DNA of 64,000 nt from Collybia mongolica (taxonomy: Eukaryota > Basidiomycota > Agaricomycetes > Agaricales > Clitocybaceae), in NCBI GenBank assembly GCA_013420905.1, contig JAAXNY010000014.1:124001-188000 (forward strand). The letters are read 5' to 3'. Position 1 is the stretch's first letter. The number at the start of each line of letters is the position of its first letter. The translations under genes and the position numbers were made by a program. Below, in pieces: positions 41,557 through 52,424 of the stretch. The notes under the pieces were generated by a model, which saw only the letters and a program-made list of their open reading frames with translations, did not search any database and had not been told where the DNA came from.

Positions 41557-42218
41557 AGAGGCGGACTGAATTGACATCAGTACCTGCCGAGACCTATTCT
41601 GTTACATTGTCACCTGTAATCTTAGGAGAGATGAATTGACAATCATTATCTATTCCAATTACAGTGATTGAAGAACAGAAAAACGTCAAAACCCCAGTAA
41701 TTGGACTCATTGATTGTGGAGCCGGAGGAATTTTTATCAACAAGACATTCGTTGAAGAAAACAAAATAAAGACAACTCCATTGAGAAAGTCAATTTTGGT
41801 CAGAAATGTAGATGGGACAAAGGACAAATCAGGGAACATCACAGACTGTGTATGGACCAAGATTCAAATTGGAGATGAAGGAATCAGAATCCAACTATTA
41901 GTTAGCAGACTTGGAAAAGAAAACATCATCCTTGGACTACCATGGTTAAAACAGCACAACCCCAAGATCAATTGGGAGAAAGGAACACTCGACTTCGGAC
42001 CAAGCATCAAGAAAGGAGTTCTATCAGAAGCAATCTGAAAGGATTTAGAAATCCAACAGATGAAACAAATACGGCAATACCCCAAGGCAACGGTAACAGA
42101 AATACAGGAAGAACATCTAGAAGAAATCCCAAGGAATCAACCCCTTGAAGATTGGCAACCAATTCTTTTAGGAATTGACAAAGAAGATGACGAACACAAA
42201 GTCAATTTACTTAGGACA
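41554..42218 (+). pseudogene. Protease of the split gypsy element
   Basis: The -1 frame after gag reads LKRRTELTSVPAE. After one stop (near 41636) it leads to the retropepsin site LIDCGAGGIFINK (Asp-Cys-Gly in place of Asp-Ser-Gly, about 41706-41745) and ILGLPWLKQHNPKINW. A further stop is near 42036, and the chain ends at LLRT at the breakpoint. Same domain order as gypsy-1. Confidence 0.82.
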
Positions 42219-42225
42219 TACAGTA
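42219..42225. other. Putative Tc1/mariner excision footprint (TACAGTA)
   Basis: Between the gypsy fragment (ending GGACA) and unrelated sequence (TGTAGCAC) stands TA-CAG-TA. CAG is the first three bases of the Tc1 family-1 end CAGTGGCTC, and TA is its target duplication. This is the scar pattern left by Sleeping Beauty-type excision. Confidence 0.6.
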
Positions 42226-42730
42226 TGTAGCACAGGAGCTTTACCACTGGGTGTTCATCCATACTTGTGCAGTAGTGTCTTGCCATCCTTACTTGACTCA
42301 TTGAGAATAATCATCTGATCTGCCCAATAATTGTCCAGTACATGGTACATCCACTCAGACCTCTTCACATCATCTTGTTCAGGCCGTCTTTTGTAGAATT
42401 TTGTATTGAAGCCCAAGATCTTGCAGATTATCATGTAAAGCAGTTGTTGAGATTGCTTTGTTGTGGAAAAGGAGTAGCCACTCTTGATCTCATTGAGATA
42501 CAGAGCAGGTGTTTCATGGAGAAAGTTGAAAAGACCATCAACAGCTGCTGCATTCAGTCAACCTTGAAGGATCTTGGGTGGACAAACACTGCCATGTGTA
42601 ATGTAATTCTCTTCCCAGTGTCAAATGTTATTAACTGAGACACCAAAGATTGCCACAATGTCATTGATCTGCCACCCTTTGTCAACAGGCTGGAGTATAT
42701 GCTGCTTCATATCAGCACTTATATGCCAAA
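42226..42730. other. Unassigned sequence right of the breakpoint
   Basis: An open frame of 98 codons (42342-42638, plus) has no recognisable domain. In the inferred pre-inversion order this segment followed the sequence now ending at 35590. Confidence 0.35.
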
Positions 42731-44213
42731 ATACCACATATGTAAGCCACAGTGTAATGTACCATATGGTCCAGTGGATGTATACAATGTAGTGTATGGT
42801 GTGGTTTGTGGATGCTACATTGCCTGCTACAATATAAATATGTAACTATATGTAGTCATACCATATGGTTCTAGCAGACCACACATAGGCTATTAGTATC
42901 ATTTTTAATAACTAAGTAAATGGTATTGTATGGATTAGAGTTGAGCTCAGAAATGGCTAATCAGAGTGAACTAGTCTGATAACTAATACATCTATCAGTA
43001 CATAGGACTATGAGCACAGACTATCATTAGTTCTATTCACCATGCCCAGTTACAACCTCAGTATCTTAATAATAAGTACCCATTGTAGTATGACATTGTT
43101 ATTCTGGGGATCATCATTAATAGGAGAAGTAATTGTAAATTTGGGACTTGCATGACCTGAGGCCAGAGTCTTGTCAGAAACACTTGGTATTAACTACCAG
43201 AAAGATGGGACACCATGAATGACAACCATAATGATTAGTAAAGTAAACCCCTTACCCTGATACTAAGGTAACAGCCTTGGTTGACAGTCAGGAGAAGTAA
43301 AAGACAGTGCCATGTGGTTTAGAAATAACAAAGTACACTGCCAAGTGCTGATAAGAGTTTAACCAGAACTCATGATATGGGCCAAGTAATAAGTAATGAC
43401 ATACATGGCACATATGGCATGTGCACCAAGTAGTAAAAGTTGAGTCAGCATTCAAAAACAGGCCCTAAGCAGGCTGGGGGTCTTGATTTGCATAAATTTC
43501 CCTTCCTTAAAATATTAGTTAATCATAGTCTATACACTATAAATAGACCATAGATAGGTAGTGCAGAAGTAAGGAATCTCAACCCCCACTTTGTGCTATG
43601 ATAGGATATACAAATCATATTTGTTTAAATGCTATTGTGCATGTGAACTAAGGATCTGATTGCTTCAATTGTCTCAAAGTGCTTGGCTAAGAGATCACAG
43701 AATTGAAGAGTCAAGTTCATTTGGAACTTAGTACTTGTATTGTCTGTTGGAATTATTAGGCACTTGGCCTTTGGTATACTTGGTACCTCTGTTAAAGTCA
43801 CTTGGACTCATTGATCCACTCAGGATCATTAATAATTGAATGTACATTTGGTACTAAGTCAATTGGATTGGAAGCTATTATAAAAATATACCTAAGGTCT
43901 AAACACTTGTGTTAAAAGCCTTGTTTGAATTAAATCAATTGCAATTGGGAGACCCTTAGAAAGTCTTTGTCTAGTACTATGAAAAACTTGGTGCTTTTAT
44001 ACACTTGAACCTGAACTCAAATCAGGTGATTCCTACTGTTTGTGTGTTGAGTGTTAGATTTGCTGTGTGTGTGTAAGGGATTACATTTCATAGCATCAGC
44101 ATGCTTATAGCCCAGGAGCCCCCTTTCACCATGGACTGTACCATACACTACATTGTATATGCCTGCTGGACCATATGATACATTACATTGTAGCTTCCCT
44201 ACCTGGAAATACC
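42731..44213. mobile_element. Inverted-repeat (MITE-like) element hosting a decayed LTR
   Basis: The arms 42731-42812 and 44129-44213 are inverted repeats of each other at roughly 80% by eye, sharing for example ACATTGTATA..C and CATATG(G/A)T blocks. A decayed LTR of the 14-kb family lies between them. The arms suggest a small DNA transposon or foldback element into which the retroelement inserted. Confidence 0.5.
42889..44128 (+). repeat. Decayed solo LTR of the 14.2-kb family
   Basis: Matches the intact LTR from about its 45th base to its CCCCTTTCA end at 44128. The first ~45 bp are missing. Like the copy at 36683, it has lost most CpG sites relative to the intact LTR. Confidence 0.85.
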
Positions 44214-44252
44214 ATGGTTCTAGGGTGTTGTATGTCATGAATGACACCTGTC

Positions 44253-45205
44253 CGACACTTCTTGATCTTTTACCACCACCATCCGACAGTGGGAATTTGT
44301 CCCTCCTGCACTAGGTTGTCCCTAAACTACCTAACACCTCATCCCTAATTGACATCGCCTTTCATCAGACCACTCTTTCGGCCTGGGCCACTATCCTTTT
44401 ATACCATATCCAAATTTTTAACTTATCAGAGCTGATCCGGACTATCTGCAGGGTCATCTCATCTTGCCTGTACTGGGGGCTCCACTTATCTGTTCACATC
44501 CACCTCATCAACTACCAGGCCACATGAGGACACCACAACTCTAGTACTCTGCTTTACACAGATCCTTAGGGAGCGTCACCGCCAACATTCTTGACAATTC
44601 ATTCATACTCACTTAACCACTACACCCAAACACAAAAGGAGGAAGGGGTCTGGCCCCCAATCAGCTACTGTCCCTGCACAGAGCACACCTCTTGGGGAGA
44701 ATGCCAGTTTATCGACCAATGGTGGGATTTGGCAGCCTCATTTTGGAGGGGAGTCATTGCTTTGGGAGAGTGGTGTGGAACTGGGGGGAAAGTAATAGGG
44801 GGGATTCAGGAGAGGGGGAGCAGGTTTGAGGTATGGGTCGTTCATTGAGATTGGACATTTATCTTCAACACTGGGGGGGAGTAATGGGTTTCCAGGGCAA
44901 CCTGAAAATACCAGGAGGGGAGTGGAATGGGGTACCAATGTGAAGGGAGGGGACCATGCCCTGGCAAGTGAAGGCAAACCTTTAAGGCGTTGGGAGGTTC
45001 AGACATGGTACAGTACAATACCGTTGGACTGCAGGTATCCTCAGTCTAGACCTGTAATATGACCTGGAGTGCAACTTAGTGTACAGCTCCACCCTGATGG
45101 CCCATTACAGATTACTTAGTGGTAATAGGTGTTTATGCCCGCATGTAGCTGGGTCAAACCCACATGCACTTAATATTATTATATGACCAAAAAAAAAAAA
45201 AAAAA
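44253..45205 (+). mobile_element. SINE-like retroposon, copy 3 (953 bp)
   Basis: Flanked by a 14-bp duplication GAATGACACCTGTC (44239-44252 and 45206-45219), with a poly(A) tail at about 45189-45205. Full-length. It is inserted just beyond the right arm of the MITE-like repeat. Confidence 0.9.
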
Positions 45206-45219
45206 GAATGACACCTGTC

Positions 45220-47974
45220 AATTTTTTGGATTTTTCTATTTATTTTATTTAAAAAATGCTCAAATGCATGTAATGCATCATTTCTCAACATCGCCAAACT
45301 GCTGGGCATTGTCCATAACGTCCCACACGCTGCCCAACCAACATACACCTTTCCTATTATTGAGCAGTCGGCATCGATGTATTTCGAGCGTCATAATGGT
45401 TCGCTGGCTACATGTATGCTGTTGTATCTCTTTCCCACTCGAGCTCGAGTACGTGTTAACTAGTGTACCCTACATTTTTGTTCAAGGCGGTTACTACTTG
45501 TGCATCAACTATCAGCATATTGAACCCTTGGGCTCTTACCCACTTTGGGGATATTTTACGGGGATTTCGCCAGTGCGTGCCATCTTCAATGACTTCACTT
45601 TCTGGATGGGTAATGTCAAGCTGCTAGCAGGCCACAATTAAATACACGTCAGCATCCAGCTCTGCTTCCCCAACAGCCATTACTCACAATATGGCGCTAA
45701 ATTCCCTCCGCATCATTGGCTGAGGCCCGAACGACAAAGTCTGGGTATATCTTCGGACCAACGGCAATGGGACCATAAGACAGTGCATAGATATCGCCGC
45801 AATTACGTTCAATACTGTCCATTCATGATACACCCAGCCCCCAAGTACCTGCTCGGAGTCATGACCTCCTTTGGATTCTCCGCATAACGCAGGAAAGCCC
45901 CCAAGCACTTGACGGACTCGCACTCCTTCACTGACACTGCGTGCTCTCCTTGTCCCCGCATCGATGGCGGGGAAGGTATTTTAGTACCATTGGGAAGGTT
46001 GAACATTTTGAACACGTGTCACGTCAGGAATGCAGAGTTAGAGAGTGGGATGTCAGCCATGCAGATGTGTTGCTATACCTTTTTTTTCCACTGTTTTTCT
46101 TCTGAACAACTATACAGCGTAGATGACTCGTCCAGTCCTGAGCCATTCTTCGATGAACCATTACGGGAACCTTTCAGCAAAGATATATCCTTCCTCCCTG
46201 CGTGCCCACCAACCAACAAAGATAGCGCCACTGTGACCACCAACCACCATTCTCCAAAGACGGACTGACTTGATTTCTCGATCGTTTCGATAGCAGATAT
46301 CTGTATACTCTGGCAGATGGAACATATACAATGGAGACAGTTTATTCTAGTACCGCTCCCGCCAATATGGATTTGGAGGATACTTGAGAACAGGATGTTG
46401 TCGCCCACTCACGAGAAGTATATGTAAAAAGCCTGAGGAATTCGCCGGACTGGTGGACCGTTTTTACGTCTAACCACCATTCCGAACGTTCTCGAATATC
46501 TATGGAGTCTACCATTATCTTGTCTCAAGGCTCCAATTCCCGGTTCTCTACTTCTTTACATGTGTACCCTGCGAGGTTTCGATGTCCAGCGCCCATCTCA
46601 AGTCCGTAATCCGCGTTTTGTCCTCAACAGAGTACTCAGAACCATCCCTCAACAGCGCCCAACCATTTGAGGACCTAATCCACAGTTTGTACCCCACAAC
46701 CCGGATATTCCGCGTTCTCAGACATCCAATCGTGAAGGTAGATCGCTGATTCGTGGTTCCCAGAGCTGGCATTGCATTAGCTCAAATTGAAGAGTAATCT
46801 CTTCAACATGGGATGGAACAGGCCGTGTAAAGGATGGTCGTCTTAAGGGCTTGAAGCCTGAGCATCCTTGGGCCAGAGAGAGAGAAGGCTTGTAGAGTGG
46901 AGGCTTGGGTAGTCCTGAACATAGCTCTATCCTGCAGGCGAGAGATTTGTGGCCAGACTAGGAGCGGATGAGTAGAAGGCGCGGAGTCGGACGCAGGGTC
47001 ACGAAGGTGTGTTGCTATGCGCATATTTCACCCTTTCTCCCCTATACACCCACACGTCGCAGGTGATGGAAAAAGGCTCCCCGAATTGCTCTCTTTGCAA
47101 CATTGGATTCTCCTATGTCGGCGTAAATCTATATACCGCACACTTCTAAATCCTTCAATTCTCATGACGACCAGGAACGTTCCAGTTATCAACGCCGACT
47201 GCCCGTGCCCAATTACTCCCATTTCCTCCTCCCGACCTCTCTTCCTCACCACCCGCTATGTCGCACAGCTACAAATCGACCCCTCGGTGAATGGATCCAG
47301 TGAGAGATAGTACACATGACCACAAACCACTCAAGTCACCTATGCTGCAGCTCATAGCTCCGCCAAACGAAACTGCAAGACTGATTGTACGGAATTCGAA
47401 TGTGATGATGTTGGACATTGCCTGTTCCGAGGCGGATCAGCGAGTACGTAGCAGGTTCAATTTCGTGGAACATCGTGTCGATATAACTGTTGTCTTTCCG
47501 TATCATCAGACGCTTGTATTCACCATGGTTATCTGTCGTGTTTTGATCCTTCTATCAACTCCCCGAATGGTTGCCATTCGATTGCATCCTTCCTTCTTTC
47601 GTATCAGTATATATTCAACACCTACCCTCCCACTTATATTACCACCTTTCTGTTCCCAGAAGAAGTTTGTAGAAGCAGACATCGACACACCGCACGCGAG
47701 GTGTGAACTTTGTTGGTCCTAAGATAGGTGACTATCCTGCTCGCTTCCACGTCCGAGGACCATCATGTGCCACGTGCACCGAGCGTCTGTTTTATATCTT
47801 ACGAATACCCCTATGCCCCTGCGATATTAAAGTGTACGCCTCATAAGTCGCACCAGCAGCGTACAACAACAGCGCTTATCCTGTTAATCCGGCGAGATAT
47901 GATGTCTAATGACAGATACTCGGGATATTATCTTGCTCGTAACGTTACTACGTTAGTGGATAAGGATGCACATG
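45220..47974. other. Start of the gene island: unresolved region, possible gene fragments
   Basis: GC content and CpG frequency rise at about 45290. Several short open frames exist. The most protein-like are minus 46548-46772 (74 aa, TFTIGCLRTRNIRVVGYKLW) and minus 45809-46015, but no set of exons gave a continuous recognisable protein. A segment at 46811-46970 resembles 50435-50568 (short paralogous repeat). I see no RNA gene. Confidence 0.35.
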
Positions 47975-48831
47975 TCACGACACAACAACCCAACTAAGGG
48001 TCATGATAACCACCAATGAACACCACCCGGAGAGTCGAGCAGCTTGAGCACTCGAAGTAGTGGGATTAGTGGTCGCGTTCACTGGTTGTGATCCCCCAAC
48101 AGTGGACGTCGTATTGCCATCATCGCTTGCCGTAAATCTACAAGCTCCCATTCAGTTCAAGACCCCAAAGCGTATACTCGCTATGAACTTACATGTAACT
48201 CTGCAAAGAGAAATAGTCCGTTTCGCTACTAGGCAACGACGAATCATTCCTCTGAGGTGATGGACCCTTGGCGCTCAGCCGGATTTTGTGCTCGACGCTG
48301 GGATCCAGCCCAGTCTGCGAAAACAACGTCTCGCATAGATATATACGGGATTGCCGGAACCCGTCAACGTCCGTTGAGTTTCCGTCGAGGGTTACGGTGT
48401 ACATTGGGGAGAACATGTTGAGTAACGAGTTGATGTAGATGGCAGAACCTAACAAGGATTGGGCGTTGAGTATGACAAACCCAGAAACCAGACGTAGATA
48501 TAACAAATTCACCCTTGAAAGAGAAAGACGCCGCATCACTAGTAACACCTGTGCCCATCGATGCATTTTGCGAACATTGTGACTGCGCATGGAAACATCC
48601 ACCCTGGTTGCCCAATACCTGGCCATCCGAGTTTAACTTGCAAAGAGGGAAATTTAGCACTGTGCCTTCATACTAGTTGTAAAAAAGCATTCAGCCACTA
48701 ACTCGTTGTTTTCAAGCTGTAATTACCTGGATCGAAGGGCTCGTGTTGTTGACGGTTATGTTGTGTTGTGCATTTGAAAGTGTGACGAGGGTGTAAAGAA
48801 TCGAAAAGAGCGTGGGCTTGGAATAATGCAT
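47975..48831 (-). CDS. Secreted, probably GPI-anchored cell-surface protein (227 aa, four exons)
   Basis: Exons on the minus strand are 48831-48727, 48672-48513, 48448-48193 and 48137-47975. The introns are 54, 64 and 55 nt with GT..AG ends, and the frame is maintained. The N-terminus MHYSKPTLFSILYTLVTLSNAQ is a signal peptide. The body has an N-glycosylation-rich beta-sandwich-like domain (ITVNNTSPSIQY, FSFKGSAIYINSLL, YTVTLDGNSTDVDG), similar to ectodomains of many Agaricomycete surface proteins. The tail is Thr/Ser-rich and ends in a hydrophobic stretch (SGWCSLVVIMTLSWVVVS) with no basic cytoplasmic end, as expected for a GPI-attachment signal. Paired Cys residues in the body suggest disulphides. 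Ligand and role are unknown. Confidence 0.78.
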
Positions 48832-51800
48832 TTTAAGCGAAAGAAAGTACTTTTAGATTGGGGGCTGTATACGGACTTGCAAGTTTTTATGAACTTCTTT
48901 TTCTAGAACTGTCCTTGAACGGGTCTCACGCACAACGTTGATGGGCTGAAAAGATTGGTTACGGCCAGATAACGATCACAGGACTGCTACATCATCAACC
49001 TGACCTGACAACATCTAAACAAACAATCGGAATCAATAGCATTCTTCCCCCAAACGCCATCAAAAGATCGAATTCTGGAGGAATACATTTACCCAAACTA
49101 TCATGCAAGAGATGGGGAAGGCGCCCGGAAGATCCTATTTCATTGCTCTTGGGGGCAGTAGCTCCTGAAAGGATACAACCGAGGACAGCGAGGCGAAGAT
49201 AAGGAAACCTAAAAACGGAGGCGGTGGGCGGCGGAAAATGGAGGCGACTGAGACGTATACAACAAAGATCGCGTACGCTTTCTCTAACAGCTCCCCATAA
49301 CAAAACGATGAATATCACAGGGTCAGAACCCTCCGAATGGTCGTCGGAAATGACGATGCGGATTGGGGAAATCCCCTTTATAATGCGGGGACCGCACTCG
49401 ACGCAACTAAGGTCGAATGTCGTTGATGTGGGTAAGGAGTCTACATAGTTGACTCCGATACAACCTGGCAAGTCATCCACATCAACCTTTCAACCATCGT
49501 CTCCGACAACCCATACAACCACGATAAATATTTCGTAAACACGACCGGGTCGACGCCTATCGTTCCTTCAAGGGACGCACGAAGCTTACGGAGAAACAAA
49601 GGCGAGGAACCCGACATCAGGAATAGAGGCAATCCACTGGAAGTGGTCGACAATAACTTATAAGTGGATCATGAATCGATCGTGACAATCGGTTTCGATG
49701 GTCTTTCCAGATCACTTCTACAATTGCTGTGTATATAATGGCTCGAATCACTGAGGCCATGAAAAAGTGGCTTGCGTAGGGTATGCCCTGTTGGCTGCGG
49801 TCTATCTCGCCATCATATGCTTGACTATCATCAACTTCTCACCCCCCGACAGCTCTGCTTCGAAATATCAACATCCAAGGGTGGGAATACTTGCGTTTCT
49901 CCCTGCGTATATACTTCTACGATCACAAGGCCAAGAAGGATCCAAGAAAGACAAAGTCATACACATGGGCCTTGCAAATATCCATGAAAACCACCATCGC
50001 TCCTATATTCAGCCAATGAGTGCTGTGGTCCTCACTCAACTATTTACCCTACCACCAAAAATAATGAACACCGCCTATCATCAACGCGGATTGGAGAGAT
50101 ACACCAGGGCGTGACGGGTTCAGTCTTTTGTCACTTTTGGCTGAATATAGCGCATGGCAAGTTCAAATAACACCGGGGATCGCGCTCGGTGAGTTCACAT
50201 ACTGTGTATAACACCATTTTCTTCATTTGTTTCTCCCGAACTTTGAAAATTCCGGTTTACTTATAACCAGTGTAAATACTTCACCTACGAACCCGAGAGC
50301 GAACGGGGGAAGTTCAAAAGACATGGAAGGGATCGCCCCATTCATCGTCGAAAGTGAAAATGAAATTTTTTCACTTCGTGTTCCCCAGCGCCGACATCAT
50401 ATTAACTCCAATTGGGGAGTAATCAAATCAAACTGGGACGGAACAGTCTGTCACCTGTGTAAAGGAGGATCGTCTTCGGGACTTGAAGCTTGAAGCTTGA
50501 GCATCTTTTGGGCCACAGAGAAAGCATGGCTGTCTTTAACATGACTCCCTGTGGCCGGGCTGGGTGAAGTACGACCTACTCAATAGTTTATTTAAAATGG
50601 CAACAACCCGGTTAGCCTCGGAAAAGAGAGACCGTTTTATAATTATGACCGCAGTACCAATCGGAACGAGACCCGGAGAGGAAACGGTTCTTGTGCCAAA
50701 CTGGGGTATATATAGGCCGGTCAACTATTTTTACTATGGTTACTATTAATCCATCCTGTGCTTTGTCTCGCCGGTATCTAGCTATAGGTATGTGTTAGGC
50801 AGTGTCTGGTTATTTCTTTTCTGCGCACTGCAAGGCCTCGAAGTTCACCCTTTGAGTACGCGCCGGCATATACATCAGGTCCGTCCACCAGAATACTGAT
50901 TCAAAGCTGGGCGCTGAATCACACCGAGCGGGCCGTGCATGACTTTACATTCGATGTGCACGGCGACTGACCTCCCCACTCCGGTATTACTACCACCACC
51001 CCCGCCCAGCGTGACGGGTGCGAGGCACGAAACTGTCCTAAAAATGACATGTCAGAAGCTTCCATGTCATATATACATACCTTCCTGTGATCTTCGTTCA
51101 GATGGTCAACGCGCGACGATTTAAATCTGATCCAAATATACCATCAGTCAGAATACCAGCACACTGTGCCATATCGAGTGTATATAGTGACCAGTCCCTC
51201 ACCTTAATACCGCCGACGGGCGGCTGCACGGGCAATAATGCACTGTATCCGCAGCACAGGAATGTGCAGATGATAGGTAATAAGTGCGCATATCCCCATT
51301 ATGCCTTTCTGTCCCAGCCATGCGTGATTGTTGGAATGTACAGCTGCGAATCCTGAGCGTTTCATTGCGTCTCGGGTAATACTGTTTTCGTCCCCATAAC
51401 GTGGATGTTCTCCCCTTTGAAACGTGCGACCCCTCTCCGTTGCAAGTACAAATAGCAGTCACCTCTGACCTTGAAACACAAAGGTTATCCATCGCAAATA
51501 GGTGTCTGTCGTGTCGATTGTCATTGCAATTGGAAAGGAAAAAAAAAAAAAACCCTCGAGTTTAGCGCCAAGGCTCCAGTTGGGTAACAACCGAGTTACT
51601 CGAGCAAAAAGAAAATAAAAACCCACCGCAACGAACTGAAACACGACATGAGAATAATCCAAGGAAAGAGAAGAAACGATAACCTATTCGTCGTACATCA
51701 CCAAGTTGTACGAGCAGGAATGTCGACGATACTCAACATGAAAGGACGACAATGGGGCTGTGCCCAATACACGCGCTGACGGTCATCAACGATGACGAAG

Positions 51801-52320
51801 GTGGCCCGACGACGACCAACGCCAAGCTCAGTCACGAAACCACCAAGGTCGGAGCTGCTCTTTCCCCGACGCAACCAAACACCGGCACCCAGCCCCCGAT
51901 GACCGGCATACTTGGCCCCAGGCACCGATCCCTCGAGCCCCCGACGCGGAGTTTCCCGTCCCAGTCCAGAAGGACTCCAGAACAACACAGCTGTACGAAG
52001 CTTATTTCAATCCAAAATATCAGTAATCCAGAAAACCTCCAGAACACACCGTACAAAGCTTATTTCAATTCATCTGCAAAATATTTATACACTTTTCTAG
52101 ATACACACATATATATTCTTCGTGTGACTTCATTTTGACAGTTCTGCTCGTAGCTTTAACATCTTTATCGACTAGACTATCCGTCATCGTCCGCGGAGTG
52201 AGCCACAAGACTCACACAAAAAAAAAACCCCCCCCGAGAGAAATCGCCCGACAGACCGTTCATGACGAGACGCAGATATGTGATGGGGATATCGATAAGA
52301 GCGGGTAAATATTAGAGTAG
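48832..52320. other. Intergenic or unresolved region of the gene island
   Basis: At 49224-49660 both strands contain protein-like stretches. One is plus, NKTMNITGSEPSEWSS, then DSDTTWQVIHINLSTIVSD, separated by a 17-nt out-of-frame step. The other is minus, LRASLEGTIGVDPVVFTKY. I cannot decide which is real; it may be a short secreted protein or a pseudogene. A small imperfect direct repeat (GTACRAAGCTTATTTCAAT) occurs at about 51994 and 52051. The 50435-50568 segment repeats 46811-46970. Nothing else is supported. Confidence 0.35.
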
Positions 52321-52424
52321 CTAAACTGAAGAGTATATCCTGAGATCAAAAAAAGAAAACGATGGCTCCAAGCACGAATGGTGTAAGAAAAAAAAAACGA
52401 GAGAACGCATTATGCCTCCCCAAC

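Larger units (their letters stand above)
39865..42218 (+). mobile_element. Split Tf1-like gypsy element, 5' half
   Basis: 5' LTR, self-priming site, gag and protease on the plus strand, breaking off after LLRT at a TA (42219). It complements the 3' half at 29390-33977. The 5' LTR is flanked by LINE sequence that continues the LINE next to the 3' LTR. Confidence 0.88.
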
